From Kingdonia uniflora (taxonomy: Eukaryota; Streptophyta; Magnoliopsida; Ranunculales; Circaeasteraceae): a stretch of DNA of 64,000 nucleotides. A model generated the notes under the pieces. That model was not told where the DNA came from. It saw nothing but the letters and a program-made list of their open reading frames with translations, and ran no database searches. The stretch spans positions 682,001-746,000 of the forward strand of contig JACGCM010001311.1 in NCBI GenBank assembly GCA_014058105.1, read 5' to 3'. This document shows, piece after piece, positions 35,029 to 47,211 of the stretch (the stretch's first letter is position 1; each line of letters starts with the position of its first letter). The position numbers and the translations under genes are program-made.

Positions 35029-35646
35029 TGTAATGGCCTAATTCCGTAAGATCGAGATGGCCCAGAATTTGCTCTTACACTAATGTTCCTGTAATAAAAA
35101 CTAATGTAAAACGAGAAATGGCACAGGTGATTTAGCATGGAAAACCTTTGAATAGGTAAAAAAAGATGTAACCTCGAGTTGAGGATTTTAGTAATAGTAA
35201 CTTTTATTGCTTGAGGTTGATATCTTATTACAAACAGTCTCTTGAACTAGAAATACTTGATCTTGTAACTTAAGAAGTTTGGTGTTTGAGAATCTAGAAA
35301 ATATGAGTTTTTTGGTAATTTCTCGTGTATTTTTCTGGTATTTGTCTCTTTTGGAACTTTTTCCTTATATAGGCATTGCCCGCAGTTCATTTATCGTGCT
35401 GAAGTACATTTTCTGAATAATGTGGTAAGTGGCGGTTGACTAAATAACTGTTAAGTTTGTGAGAGACTGGTATCTTTAACTTGTTAATGCTTTTCTGTTG
35501 TGCTTGACCCACGTTCTTCACCAGTTCATGGTGTAAGTGTCAATACTGACTGTTTATATCACATGTAAAATGTGTGAGTCTGATATATAAGTAGTTCGAG
35601 TTGAAGGTAGCTCGAATTGGGTTAAGTCAAGAGATAGGTCCCTACA
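35029..35646 (-). repeat. 5' LTR of element D
   Basis: On the minus strand it starts TGTAGGGACC and ends GGCCATTACA, 618 bp. CCTATATAAGG (about 35370-35380) is the likely promoter. A stretch TTACCTATTCAAAGGTTT is shared with the LTR of element C, so the two families are related. Confidence 0.82.
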
Positions 35647-36210
35647 CTACCCACAGGGGAATGGTCAGGCAGAAATAATTAGCCAAACTATTATTGATGG
35701 GATAACTAGTCAAACATAATGAACAACCCCGTGGATTCAAAAATTACCACATGTACGGGCATATCGAACAACCTCATGGATATCTACGGGTTGTACCCCT
35801 TTCCTGTTAGCATATGGAACTAAAACTGTTACCCCAACTGAATATCATCACATTTTACGTAACCACGAAATGGCAGATGAAGAGAATAAATTTCAGTTAG
35901 CATGTAATATGAACTAGATCGAAGAAACAAAAGTTCGAGCAATTATAAATTTTGGATGATCCCATTAGGCATTAGACAAATCATACAACAAACGAGTTCG
36001 CAACATATAATTTAACATTCAAGACCTCATTCTACAGGAAATACCAAAACACATAAAGGAATTAAATATCAGGAAGCTTACAGAAAATTGGGAAGGGCCT
36101 TTCATTGTAGTCGGTAAAAGCAACCTCGGTTCTTACGATCTGATCATAGAAGGAGTTTGAGTTCCAAATCCTTGGTATACAAGAAGGTTGAAAACATATC
36201 ACGGATAAGA
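35647..36210 (+). pseudogene. Element C integrase C-terminal half
   Basis: It opens mid-domain at YPQGNGQAEII, where the catalytic E is present. It goes on with CTPFLLAYGTKTV, ADEENKFQLACNMN and LTENWEGPFIVVGKSNLGSY. The 5' half is missing because element D abuts it. Stops are near 35720, 35917 and 35960. Confidence 0.88.
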
Positions 36211-36299
36211 ACGCTTTACAGTTCATATTTTTATCTATTTAGTGGGAATTATTTTCAATATTTATGTACGTTGCTCTTGCATTAATGAAATATTTATGT

Positions 36300-36425
36300 T
36301 TGATCGGCGTACACATCTAGTATACATACATAACATCTACTATGCAACCAACACACATCTACTATACATTTGTACATATAACTCAGTCTACTATAAATAG
36401 TATACCACACCTCTTATCAAAACAA
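36300..36425 (+). repeat. Degenerate short tandem repeat behind the element C integrase
   Basis: ATCTACTATAC-like units recur at roughly 25-35 base spacing. It occupies the same place as the 55-bp and 194-bp repeats of elements A and B but is more decayed. Confidence 0.55.
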
Positions 36426-36559
36426 GAAAACTAGACACATGGGTAATTTATTTATTTTGCTCCTTTGTCGAATGGTGCGAAGACTCTTTTTTCATACCTC
36501 ATCTCCATGAACTACCTACATGATCAGTATCATAGGAACATAATCTCACGATATCTTAC

Positions 36560-39500
36560 TTACGATGTATTCGTTGAGAACGAGGTACTAGATCTTCGAC
36601 CTCCTCCTCCTCATCCTCTGACCAATCTTGTATAGGTACAGGACCTGGATCTTCAGAACGATTAAAACCTTTCTCATTGTCATTTTTTACAAACCAAATA
36701 TTTTCATCATTGGCATTTTCCACAATAAAATCTTTTCCACACTCAGTAATATACTTTCAAAATTTATTCTCCACTTTGTCCAACTCACTACCATAAAAAC
36801 CAATCACCGACTCTATATGACGCTTATAGTCAGTCTTAGCAACAACCTGTGCTCGCATAGGATATAAATATTCCATCATCCGTTTATTCGAATCATATAG
36901 CCGATTACGAGATCTTTTTTAACCACTTTTAAGGCCTTCAGTTTATCTTCCACTTTATTTCTCAACGATATCTCCTTTGTCACTCAAACAGCAAGCCAAA
37001 CGTTTTGTTCGGTACACTGATTTAATGTTTCTTGAGATTTGTTCAACTTACTATCTAAATTGGCTTGTATCGTCCTCTGTTCTTTATTGACGTTGAAAAA
37101 CAAGATTATCATCGCCCTCTGACCCTACACAAGACCGAATACGTTGATTCAAACCTATACAACACCATATCATTAAGTTTTATATATTATTGATACAACA
37201 GCTCGAGCTGAACATTTTTTGGCTTCTGCACTATAACGATTTCTTGCTTCTTACGCCAAAGATTCCACTCGAGCTGGATCTGGCATCACACTCCTCTCTT
37301 TTAAAATGTGTATGTAAGCGTCCTTTAAACCTCACTTACTATTCACTTCGGCCTCAAAATGCAGTGTTAAAGATAGCACACTTTTTAACATTTAGCCTTT
37401 TTACCCTTATCTGTAAAAGGAACCTCTTTTATGAATTTTCCTTATAGATTAAACCTATCATCTTCTTTCCTCCCAGATTCATCCCTCTCTATTTTCATTT
37501 CCGCGTATCTACCATGAAGTTCATACAATTCACTAAAATTCTTCTCCAACAGAGATTTAAAATGCCTTCTCTCATATTTAGTTTTATTTATTACCTACTG
37601 AGTACAACTCACTGAGTTTCTAGCTCTCGTCAAAGCTCTCTACAAATTATTAACAGTATTCCTCAACCGCTCTACGTCCTACATATAGTACAAATTTTAT
37701 ATTATTAATACAATTCAAACTCACATACCAAAATAAATTATGTCTATCAAGAACCTACAGTTTCCCCAAATAGACAATTACATTCCCATGACAGGTCAAA
37801 AATTAAAATAGGAGATCCCTCCAGTTTAAAATGGTAACAAAACATAGAAAGATAGGCCTAATAGCCTTTGACATGCTCTACCTCTTGGGGTGATTTTGCC
37901 CTAGCAGCAGCATCCCAAGCTTTGTCAGTATTTTGGGGAAGGGGAACATTCGCCACATCTATAGGGGAAAAACCACCATCTGGCCGATCTTCCTCGACCT
38001 ATTCATCTTTGACTTCAGAAGGGAAGATAATATCTTCATACTTGCCATCGAGCCCAAGTGAGATATCGTTCTCCGATAGACTGAAGAAACGATACGACTG
38101 GATCAGGTTGTTTCGCCTAACCTTGATCGTCTCCACCGCCTTTTCCATAATTTTTTGGCGCTCTGACAACTGTGTCTGGAGCTCCAGCCTAACGGCCACT
38201 TTAGCATCTTCCACCACTCTTTCCTTTTCTCTCTCGAACTCAGCAATCAATCTACTCAAGTGAGCTTTCAACTGTACATTTTCTTCCATTTAAGCCTCGA
38301 CCTTGCAGGAGAGCTCAAAATGTTCTTTGTTCCTCTTCATGAGAAATTGAGAAGAACCCTTCCCCCGTATAGATAGCTGTAAGATACTATTCAATTCAGG
38401 AACAGTCGTACTTAACAAAATCAAACCACAGAATCAGGTTGCAGTGAAAATTTACCTGTGTAACCTGTTCTTGGAAGATCTCCTCGAGCTTCTCAGGGTC
38501 ATTCTCAACAAGACGAAAGCAGCGATTCTCCACTACTCTAAGCTTCGTCACCACGTCGGACCGAGTTTGATCACTTCCTTCGAGCTTATGATATTTTTGC
38601 TTTGTCAACGTGGACTCTTCTTTTTCCTTGGTGACCGCATCACCAACCTATCGATTTCTTACAACCCCAACTTTGGAAGTATCCCAAACTGGCAAGGTAA
38701 CACCTTCAGCTACCCGTGGAACCTTTGTAGTGGACCGTGAAAGCTCCTTATTCGACTTTCTCAACCTACGGAATTTTTTTGCACCACTTGAAGTCTCAAA
38801 AGGAAGGATATCTGCGAAATCGGGTACAGGAGGGAGGTCAAAATTCCTAGTGTTCCCTGAAGAGTCCTTTTTATTGATAGTCTCTCCTTGTCCAACCATA
38901 GCCTGCCTCTGGTTAGCGCATTGGACTTTGGGAATCTCTGAGTTTACCCTTTTGTCCCTCTAGATATTCAAATCCCTAAAACTTTTTTCAGCCCGTTCTC
39001 TCCGCGGGACACACGGTCAAATAAGCTCGACTCGTTAGGAGTGGCGACGGCTTGAGGACCTAAAAAAGATAAATACAAGAAATGATAAAAAGTTTGAATA
39101 GGTCAAGACATTTACTCAAGATAGCAAGAGACACTAACTCGGATTAAAATATTTAAATTCCAGCTCGAGTACTGGTTCATCTGGGATCTGCATACAGTTG
39201 CCCTAGCCAACACAAGATGGTCGTTCCATGGTCTACCAACATAATCAAAATCGAAAAACTTTGGTCTTGATGAATCACTATACATGTAATAACTCTTACT
39301 GGCTTTCAGGTACTTCATCTTATAATACTTCATCACATCAGCAGCAACAAACTGCTTAGAAACACCACTCACTCTTTACCTCTCATTTAAAGTCTTACAG
39401 ACCCTCATCATTTCATATACATTCCCATTCAGCTGCGCGGCAGCAGTGTGGCATATTCATGACCCCTTTTTAGAAGTAGGTCAAAGGTACTCTAAGGCCA

Positions 39501-40575
39501 TACGACAACTAGTTAGTATAGCATAAGAAACCATCACCCGAGCCTAACTCCGCAGATCCGTTATAATACATTATCGTCACATCGTTCTGAATTCCCCTAT
39601 CTAACTTCAAAAGTTCGAGACTAGGAACTTGGTAACACATTTTCCCCCCTTCCACTATAAAAAAACACCATAAACCACAAACCTTCTTCCATTACATATC
39701 TTCCCCACCCCCAATGTCCCTTTCAGTTTCTTCTTGTATTTCAGAAACTTTTTTCCAACATCTACCCCCTCCAGGTATATACAAAATTCCTCATCATCAA
39801 CCCTTATCTCCCTTTCAGCGTCGTTCACTACTCTATGATCGACCTGAATGGGTATGTTTTTTACCACATCTATTAATACTTCCCTACTGTCTACGACCTC
39901 CTCCATACTATCTTTATGATCCGTTCTCACAGATTGGGCAAAAATCTACAACACGGATAGCACAATCCCATAGATTTTGTTTTCTCTTAATTACCTAATT
40001 ACTCCTGCAACAAACTTTTCCTTATTTCAAACTTTAAAGGAAATGATCAGACTTCCATTTTCTCCCACAAACAGTTACAAAACACAAGCAAGATTATAAA
40101 ATAAATTGGGAATTAAAACCCCCAAATCTACAATAATCTACTCTACAATTTCCCCAAACACATAATCATTCAACATAATAATTGGGGAATAAAAGTTCCC
40201 AAATTACTCCCAAATCCCAACTCACAACAAAGCCCATAAATTCCAAAAACACAAAATTACAATTGAAAGTACACAATACAGAATCAGGAATCCACACTAA
40301 CATATGCTAAAAGATCCACAATCCTCTGTTTTGCCAGTAATTTTTGAAGAAATCCTCCGTTTGTACTGACCTTCAAGAAAAATCGTACCGCTGCAAGACT
40401 TTTTTTGTCAATAATGGTAAAAAAATCTTTAGAGTTTAGACACTTTCTCTCTCTAGACGTCCCATTCACCACAAATTTTTCTCTCTCTAAAACTGTAGAA
40501 AACTCACGGGGAAGAGAGAAACGAGTTTTTATACTCTCCCTCAGTTTTTGAAACATGGCTCTCTCATACAAGTGT
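36560..40575 (-). pseudogene. Element C antisense main gene
   Basis: Read leftward from about 40530: a promoter-like TATA, an N-terminal acidic part (39930-39655), a Transposase_28-like domain (about 39470-39110, VMKYYKMKYLKAS and KFFDFDYVGRPWNDHLVLA), a linker (about 38899-38400) and a coiled coil (38289-37999, REKERVVEDAKVAVRLELQ). Further helical pieces follow (about 37440-36900). It ends in a conserved acidic tail near 36870-36560 (MRAQVVAKTDYKRHIESVIG, then WSEDEEEEVEDLVPRS). It parallels the antisense genes of A and B. Frames are broken repeatedly and introns are likely. Confidence 0.65.
40525..40534 (-). promoter_or_regulatory. TATA box of the element C antisense main gene
   Basis: The minus strand reads GAGTATAAAAACTC in a context of short CT/GA runs. 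Confidence 0.5.
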
Positions 40576-41044
40576 CAGTCACCCTGCCTTCATGTAGAAA
40601 CCTTATTTCCCCGCCCAGCTTCATCATCACTTTTTGGGTAGTAAATTTTATCATCATGAGTCTTTCTAAAGTCAATCATTAATTATTTCCACTCTTCCTT
40701 CCCAAGAAAGCCTGAGTATCATACACTCTAAACGGCTACTCACTATTATTTGTCTCAAAACATTCGTACTACTCCAAACCTTTATTACTACAAATAGCAA
40801 CAGTTTTAAATTCAAAATATTCAACAACTATCTATGACAAAAACAGTTGTCACCCATAAAATACGCCCCTATAAGTGGCACGAATCAAGTACCATTTATA
40901 CTAGACAGTTCGAAGCTAAACTCGTACTTATCAAAACTAAAAATACATTTGACAAGTACAAAATTCTGGCGAAAGTCCTTTATTCATTCAAATCAAACTG
41001 GCAACATAAATGCCTACATTCAAATAAAATTACATTTAAAGCAG

Positions 41045-41373
41045 CCAGGGTGATTCGGTTTGCCACACGGAATTATTTCCCCACCTGCTTTTATTTTGTC
41101 ATCTTCTGCAAGTTTGTCCAGTGCAATCTCCCGCACAACAGTTTCTCGAACTGCTGTATCAAGAATAAGAGTACGAAAAATATTACACCAGAAGCGGCGG
41201 TCCAGTTATACACGTTTTTCTTCATCCTTTAGACCCTCCAATTGCAACGGCCACTCCGGTAAAACGGCGTCATAGGACAACAGCCAAAAGTACCGCTCAC
41301 GCAGTTTGGCCACCTTGGTAGCTAACCTACCTTTCACTGCATGTTGCAGATGTTGAGAGAGTGTCCTTACCAT
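41045..41373 (-). pseudogene. Element C second small antisense ORF
   Basis: From ATG 41373: MVRTLSQHLQHAVKGRLATK, LLSYDAVLP, LQLEGL, then a frame change, after which IFRTLILDTAVRETVVREI and LAEDDKI continue the similarity to the element A ORF. The frameshift near 41215 breaks it. Confidence 0.55.
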
Positions 41374-41427
41374 GAAAACTTTTATGCAGTGAAGAAGAGC
41401 AAGATGAAATGTACCGAAGGACCAAGT

Positions 41428-41438
41428 CATTTATATAG
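41428..41438 (-). promoter_or_regulatory. TATA box before the second small antisense ORF of C
   Basis: The minus strand reads GGCTATATAAATGACTTGG, about 60 bases before ATG 41373. Confidence 0.6.
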
Positions 41439-41839
41439 CCAAGGAGGAGAAGATTTTTTGAACCATCAAATCTTCTGGGAAACATATTTTTGGGATTACA
41501 TATTTTTGGGAACCAAATTTTTGGGAAACCAACCTCTTTTGGGAAACAAAATATCTTCCCTACCAATTCTAGCATGTGAATACAAATATGCACTAATACC
41601 AGCATATATTTACCATAAAAAGAGGAAGAATATTTGACCAAATCATATATCACTATTACCCACACAATTTGAGACAATCTTCTACAGCTTCGCGCATAAA
41701 CAGTTTGCATGAAATTATGCATACAAGGTTGACATACTTAAAACAAAAAATACATAACACATTTGCACAAAACAGGAAACAAAAGGACATATTTATTTCA
41801 AAGCATAAAGGTTACAAATAAGTTTTTTGTAAAGAAAAC

Positions 41840-42171
41840 CTATTTACAACCACAAGGACGGGCCTTCTTCAAGTCCACAACAAAGGCATTGTCTTCATCT
41901 TCTACAGTCTTTTCGGCCAAGCTACGAAGATTATCCCTGTACTCCACTTCCAACAAGAGAATGTAGTAAAATTGACAGAGCTAGAAAAAGTCTTCTTCGG
42001 CAAATTCTGCTTCATAATCACACATCCCCTGGTACGTAGGTTCCACAGGTATAGGAGTAGGGTCTGCCAGAGATTGTTGCCCAAAGTATCGAGTTTAAAG
42101 CTCTTCAAACTTGACTTGCACACCCCTTCAAACTTCTCACTACGAGTCTGAGGTCTTGCCTTGATCACCAT
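41840..42171 (-). pseudogene. Element C first small antisense ORF
   Basis: ATG is at 42171. After a frame change near 42100 it carries RYFGQQSLADPTPIPVEPTY, QGMCDYEAEFAEEDFF, a TAG, then LCQFYYILLLEVEYR and an end rich in acidic residues. It aligns with the element A ORF at 28255-28577 over its length. Confidence 0.6.
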
Positions 42172-42218
42172 GATACGAATGCGATGAATTAATAAGCAAG
42201 GTGTCCATAGAGAAGGTG

Positions 42219-42228
42219 TTATTTATAG
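42219..42228 (-). promoter_or_regulatory. TATA box before the first small antisense ORF of C
   Basis: The minus strand reads GGCTATAAATAACACC, about 50 bases before ATG 42171. Confidence 0.6.
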
Positions 42229-42422
42229 CCTAGAATACTTATGTTGCAAATCCCCAACAGTCAAAAGGAATGTCATCAATACACCTTAGAACACTGAAAG
42301 ACTAGTCAAATCAAGACAAGTATTCGAGAATAAACATTGGAAATGATTCCACCACATTTAATGCATTAGAGATGAGTTTTCTCAATTAACACCACTCGTA
42401 CTCTTGGTTGAGAGAGGACGAT

Positions 42423-42906
42423 TGTAAGGCCTTATTCCGGCCCTCAACCTCATAGAATATTTGATATCGACCTCCGTACAAATAGTTCGACTCCATAACC
42501 GCTTGACATCATTAAAGAAGCCGTTAGAGAACATAAGGATTAGACCATTAAACAACTATTATGAAGACTCATCAAAACTATGTTTAACGTTCGCCATTAA
42601 ACGAGATAATGACCATAAAACGGTCATAATATGAGACCTATAAATAAAACCAAGGAATAACAAATTAAAGATAGATTTTTCTATCTATAATGTCTAAACT
42701 AAGTTACCAAGGATACTTGTTGTAATAGGCAATCACCCAATCAAATACCATCATCATTTCTAAATCCTCCAAAGAGGTCATGATTTTTACCTATTCAAAG
42801 GTTTCCACGTTATTCCTTGTGTATTAGTGATTATTTGTTACTACATGTGTTATGTTCATCTTCGTTGTGAGAAACTAAGTTTGAGCTCCGAATTTAGGCT
42901 CTTACA
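42423..42906 (+). repeat. 3' LTR of element C
   Basis: It starts TGTAAGGCC after a purine-rich AGAGAGGACGAT and ends GGCTCTTACA, 484 bp. CCTATAAATAAAACC near 42640 is the likely promoter. TTACCTATTCAAAGGTTT near 42790 is shared with the LTR of element D. The partner LTR is not in the window. Confidence 0.8.
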
Positions 42907-43851
42907 AAAGACTCATCAAACCGAAATTCCGATAAACAGTGATCAAATAGTTGATAGTAATTTTTGTGAACATGTACCTGAATTCATTAGTCAAAAAATC
43001 ATTGAAGTAATTTATTTCCGTATATGTAATACTACACTTGCAGAATGAATGTTCTTCGTTATCAGCTAGCTTAACCATTGAGCAAAGTCACTAGTCACAA
43101 ATAATACTGTCACTAATTAATTTTCTTAGGATTTGAAAACGAAAAATCGATCATCAACATAGTTATGCCAAACAGTAGATTTTTGTGTGAACGCCATTCT
43201 GGACAGTTTCTGCATTTTGACTGGGAAAAAAATTACATATAATGAAGGTCAAGATTCGTTCCAGTTTTTGTTTTTCATAGTTTTTCGCAGGAAACATGTG
43301 CATGGATTTCTAGCAAATTGAGATTATAGATCACCATTTGAGATGCTGGTAGAAAGTTCTTAATGGATCAAACACAGATAATATAAACGAATACAAAAAT
43401 GTTTTATCGTGAATGAATGTGACTGCATGGGTAGTTCAGTCTGGTTTCTTAAAATAAGAAAAATGCACAACAATTCGACAAAGTCCTAATGGCACTGCAA
43501 ATACAAAGCAGACTTCAGTGCAATCCAGATCTATGTTTTGTTAAACATACACTTAATGACTTGTGAGCATTTAAAATTTATCATCATACAATGTGAGAAC
43601 ACATAATTCTGAGGCAACGGCACACAAGGAACATATGAACAATTTCCATATACATTCTGAACACAAGTTATTGCTGCTCTAATTTCTAGTCTTTCAACTT
43701 AATCGAAATATGACAAGAAGCAATTTACGTTTGTGTGTCTAATTGAAGTAATAATGTACGAAGGAAGTGGTTGAAAACTAAGCCTTGCAATGCAGAGACC
43801 CCTCTGACTCGTCCAAGCAACTACTTGGCTAGTTGTTCCATAACAGGAACT
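42907..43851. other. Spacer downstream of the SPX gene
   Basis: This is AT-rich with no gene recognised. Its right part probably holds the SPX 3' untranslated region, since the SPX stop is at 43852-43854 on the minus strand. Confidence 0.5.
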
Positions 43852-46453
43852 TTATTCCAACACACTACTCTGCATAGGTGGTAATGAGAACACACTCACA
43901 GTCGAACTCCCGTTACGGATCTCCTTTAATCCTCTCAGCGCAGATACTGTGCTCTTCATGTACAAGCTTTCCATATTCTCGATCTCTGCAAGTTCCTTGG
44001 GAGCTCTAAGCAACTCATTTGTATCACTGGTCGTTACCTTGGAATCACATACTTCCTCTTCGTCAACAACCTCACTAGAAACCAGTGAGTTGTTTAAGCC
44101 ATCCAGCATTATCTCACATTCCTTGACGAGCTTGTAAATCAAATCTGTTGTGAAGAAGGGTTGTTGCAGGACTCTTTGGATGAAGGGCAAGCGAATGACT
44201 GCACCAGTTCGTTTTTCGTATTTCTTAAGTATCTTCACCAATCCTGTTTAAAGCAAAGGGAGACATTAGAATTTTTCCTGGGAAGAATTATTAGAAATGC
44301 CAAAATGCCATGAATTGAGTGTAAGAGAAAGTATATGACTACAGAATAATGAACTATTAAAATAGCATCCTATGGATTTTGATATGGGTGTACTGTATGC
44401 TACTTTACTTATAGTAAGAGTCTAAGAGTCCATATCCCTTATAATGTGAATCACTTATAATAGTCATGGAGGTTCATATTCTTTTCATAATTGTAGATAA
44501 CCTGATACTGGACTAGCTTTTATTAGAACAACCCTGCATTGCATCACATATCCCTTCTTTATAATTTTTCAAGTATGGCCCACAATGTACGAGTTAGTCT
44601 ACGATAGAGATAGCATCATAATGATCAACATCAAAACAGTATCAGAACTTCTTCTCTGCCATAACCAGATAAATTTGTATATGTTTTCAATCAGAGCAAC
44701 TCCTTTTGTCCCATATTATAAGCGAAGGAGATAGAATGCTAGAGAAAATTCTGTCACTTTCCCTTTCGTTCCTCAACTTATACAGTACTAAGCATGTTCA
44801 GAAAAAATAAAGGCTGTGGCATTGTTTAGCATTTCTTGAATTTAGGTTATCAAAATGTCAATAATATAAATTTATGCAATTATAGCACGACTTAAGCTGA
44901 TAAACTACATTTGTGGGGTTCATAATAAAATAAGCACGGAATTATTTATTTTCCCCAGATCAGTGGAAATCCAGGTTCATAAATTAATCACCATTTGACC
45001 AACTAATCCCAATGCGAGATCTCCACAGCCATTCGCGCCGGGTTAGTTGGGTTAAATCCTTGCGAGTGGCCCCCGTTGAATGAGTCGTAAAGTTCAAATA
45101 AAAAAAATCCAATTTTCCCCCAAGTTAAATAAGATTAAAAGTACTTGTATACCATTATCCGTCCCTAGAATCTAGGTAACAACGACACGGATACGAGTGT
45201 CGGTGTCCGACACGGGTACGAAGTATCGAAAACGGCAGAAAATAGAAAAGTACCTTGTAAATAGTGTTGTTGGACACGTGTGTCCACGTGTCTGAGTGTC
45301 AAACACGTTTTATTTTTTAAAAGTGAAGTGTCGCTGTTACCTAGCCTAGAACATAAAAAGTAAGACAATTTAATCCGTGGGTAGAGTCGAGGTATAGAAT
45401 TTTGTGAAGAAGTCTGCCAACACACATTTTAACTATCAGGTGGTTTTTATATAGACCCATGTCACTTATCAACAATTTTCTATAAGAATATAACTTGAGT
45501 TGCAAAACTTATGCAGCCCAAGCACACGCCTACTATTTTTACTAGTACTAGTAAAAGAGAATTCATAATATATAAAAACTCATTCAGATTTAAGACTTAG
45601 ATTCCGCTAATTTTACTAGAACTAGTAAAAGACACTTATTTATCAACTTAATTGAGTTCTATTACTTACCTGTGTAGTTAAGAGCGCTGTAATTTTCCAG
45701 TAAAACCATCTCCCCATGAAAATCAACAATTTCCTTCCGTAGTACTTTCATCAACTCCTCGCTCGATTCCTTGGCCTTCACCACTCTGTCCTGCAATTCC
45801 TGCATTCACCAACAAAATTCAAAGAAAGTAAAAACTGAACTACACGTGAGAAGCTTTTGAAAAACAAACAACACTTTTTAGACATGCAACACAGAGGAAT
45901 CACCATTTAAATCACCTAACAAGTAACACCCACACAATTCAATCACGTTGTTGTACTGAAATGTGCATCATTCATTACAATGTATCTGTGTTATCCTCGT
46001 AAACAAATGTGTGAAATTGTCATAATGTTACTGGGTGGAAAGAAAAAAGGTGAATAAGTAATTAAATACAAAACAAAAAGACAAGCCATTGTAATCTCAT
46101 TTTGTATGTTTGGATCTACAACTACAAGCAGCCCTATCTACAAAACCATAAAGAAGGAGTAATAAAAATTATACCTTTAATCTGATAATATAATCCTCCT
46201 CTTGTTCAACAAAAAAGGCATTAAATTTGTCAAGCTCCGCATCCAATAACTCAGTAAAATCAATCTCTTTCCCCTCATCATCTTCATCTTCATCCTCATC
46301 CAATTTCGGCCTTTTAACAGGTCTCTCATCACCAAAATACTTTGGATCAATCGATTTCAACTGTTTCTTCAACTCTTTGTACGAGAGAAACTTATCCCTC
46401 CATTCTGGTAGGGTCTCTTCGATCTGATTGCTCAAACTCTTTCCGAATTTCAT
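43852..46453 (-). CDS. SPX1: SPX domain protein, SPX1/SPX2-like
   Basis: Three exons: 46453-46175, 45799-45670 and 44243-43852, all with GT/AG borders and matching phases, give 266 aa. The protein starts [18 protein letters not shown], the hallmark of plant SPX1/2. It has a basic patch (KRPK), an acidic run, [34 protein letters not shown], and [11 protein letters not shown] with the conserved lysines that bind inositol pyrophosphate. Length and ending (SLPPMQS) fit stand-alone SPX proteins. In the family, SPX1/2 bind the transcription factor PHR1 when phosphate is ample and block it. Two P1BS sites upstream fit the known PHR1 feedback. Choosing between SPX1 and SPX2 needs a tree. Intron 2 holds a small MITE. 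Confidence 0.95.
45172..45344. mobile_element. hAT-like MITE in SPX intron 2
   Basis: The ends are inverted (CTAGGTAACAACGACAC against CTAGGTAACAGCGACAC). They are flanked by 8-bp near-identical duplications, CCTAGAAT (45164-45171) and CCTAGAAC (45345-45352). It is 173 bp and contains CACGTGT-rich sequence. Confidence 0.75.
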
Positions 46454-46518
46454 GATTTTGAAATTAGGACAAAATTGAGAGACGAATTGGGGATAGGATT
46501 TGATCTTTTTATGAGAGA

Positions 46519-46549
46519 GAATATTCTAAATGTAAACATTAGAATATCC
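46519..46549 (-). promoter_or_regulatory. Two P1BS motifs upstream of SPX
   Basis: GAATATTC at 46519-46526 and GAATATCC at 46542-46549 both fit GNATATNC, the PHR1 binding site. They lie 66 and 89 bases before the ATG. A TATA-like motif (minus strand AAATATATAAAATG) is further up at about 46655-46668, so the sites may fall in the transcribed leader. Confidence 0.6.
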
Positions 46550-46669
46550 AACGACACCAAAGCATATTTTTAGTTATATTCGATCAATCCATTTTCGCAC
46601 ACTTTGATTCCCATATATTTACATTTTTACAATATGGCCGTCCTAGAGGCTCACATTTTATATATTTAA

Positions 46670-47211
46670 CTCCTAATTTCCTCTAATATGACTGAACACG
46701 GATTGTAAGATCATAGTAATAAATGGAGATTTGTGATAGAAACAGAGATACGTTGAAGAAGGGAGTGTTTTTAGGTCAGTTATTTTGTAAAAGGATTGGG
46801 CGAGTACCAACTCTAAGCATTTTTTGTGCTAGTGGAACTGCACTATATGCTACAATAAGCAATTTGCAATTTGCAAGTAGCAAACATATACAAGCAAATG
46901 GAGCCAATTTGCTATCCTATTTTTGGTGTCAGGGACCAAACCCTCAATATTATACATGTAGGAACTCCAAATAATGGTCCACCACTCACCAGCTTCTTTT
47001 ATTTAACCTTTTAATTTTTAAGCTTATCCACAACAGTCATAGATATCTGGATATGAAAAGCAATATTGTTTTAACAAATATGGCTTACAATATTTCATTA
47101 CTTACCAAATTAAACAAGAAGAAGGTGATGATACACAAAACCACACAAATCAAAAGAGTCAACTCAACAAAAGCTGCAGAAATCGGATATATCTCAGAAA
47201 AACGTTCCTTT
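46670..47211. other. Spacer between LOLITA stop and SPX promoter
   Basis: This 0.5-kb AT-rich stretch should hold the LOLITA 3' untranslated region and distal SPX promoter. No other gene was seen. Confidence 0.5.

Larger units (their letters stand above)
32437..35646 (-). mobile_element. Element D: minus-strand Tat-type gypsy fragment (5' LTR, gag, protease)
   Basis: Read from 35646 leftward: LTR, primer site, gag, protease, then an abrupt jump from the FAW block after protease to about 30 bases of reverse transcriptase (VYIDDLLCN, about 32435-32460), then LINE. About 600 bases of pol are missing at that jump, and everything after it is lost. Its protease is close to that of element A. It interrupts the integrase of element C. 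Confidence 0.82.

Noticed and set aside
28820..42906. A and C as one element split by the LINE and D
   Set aside because: Both A (19542-19905) and C (35647-36210) contain the integrase C-terminus, and both have a full antisense set, so they are separate elements.
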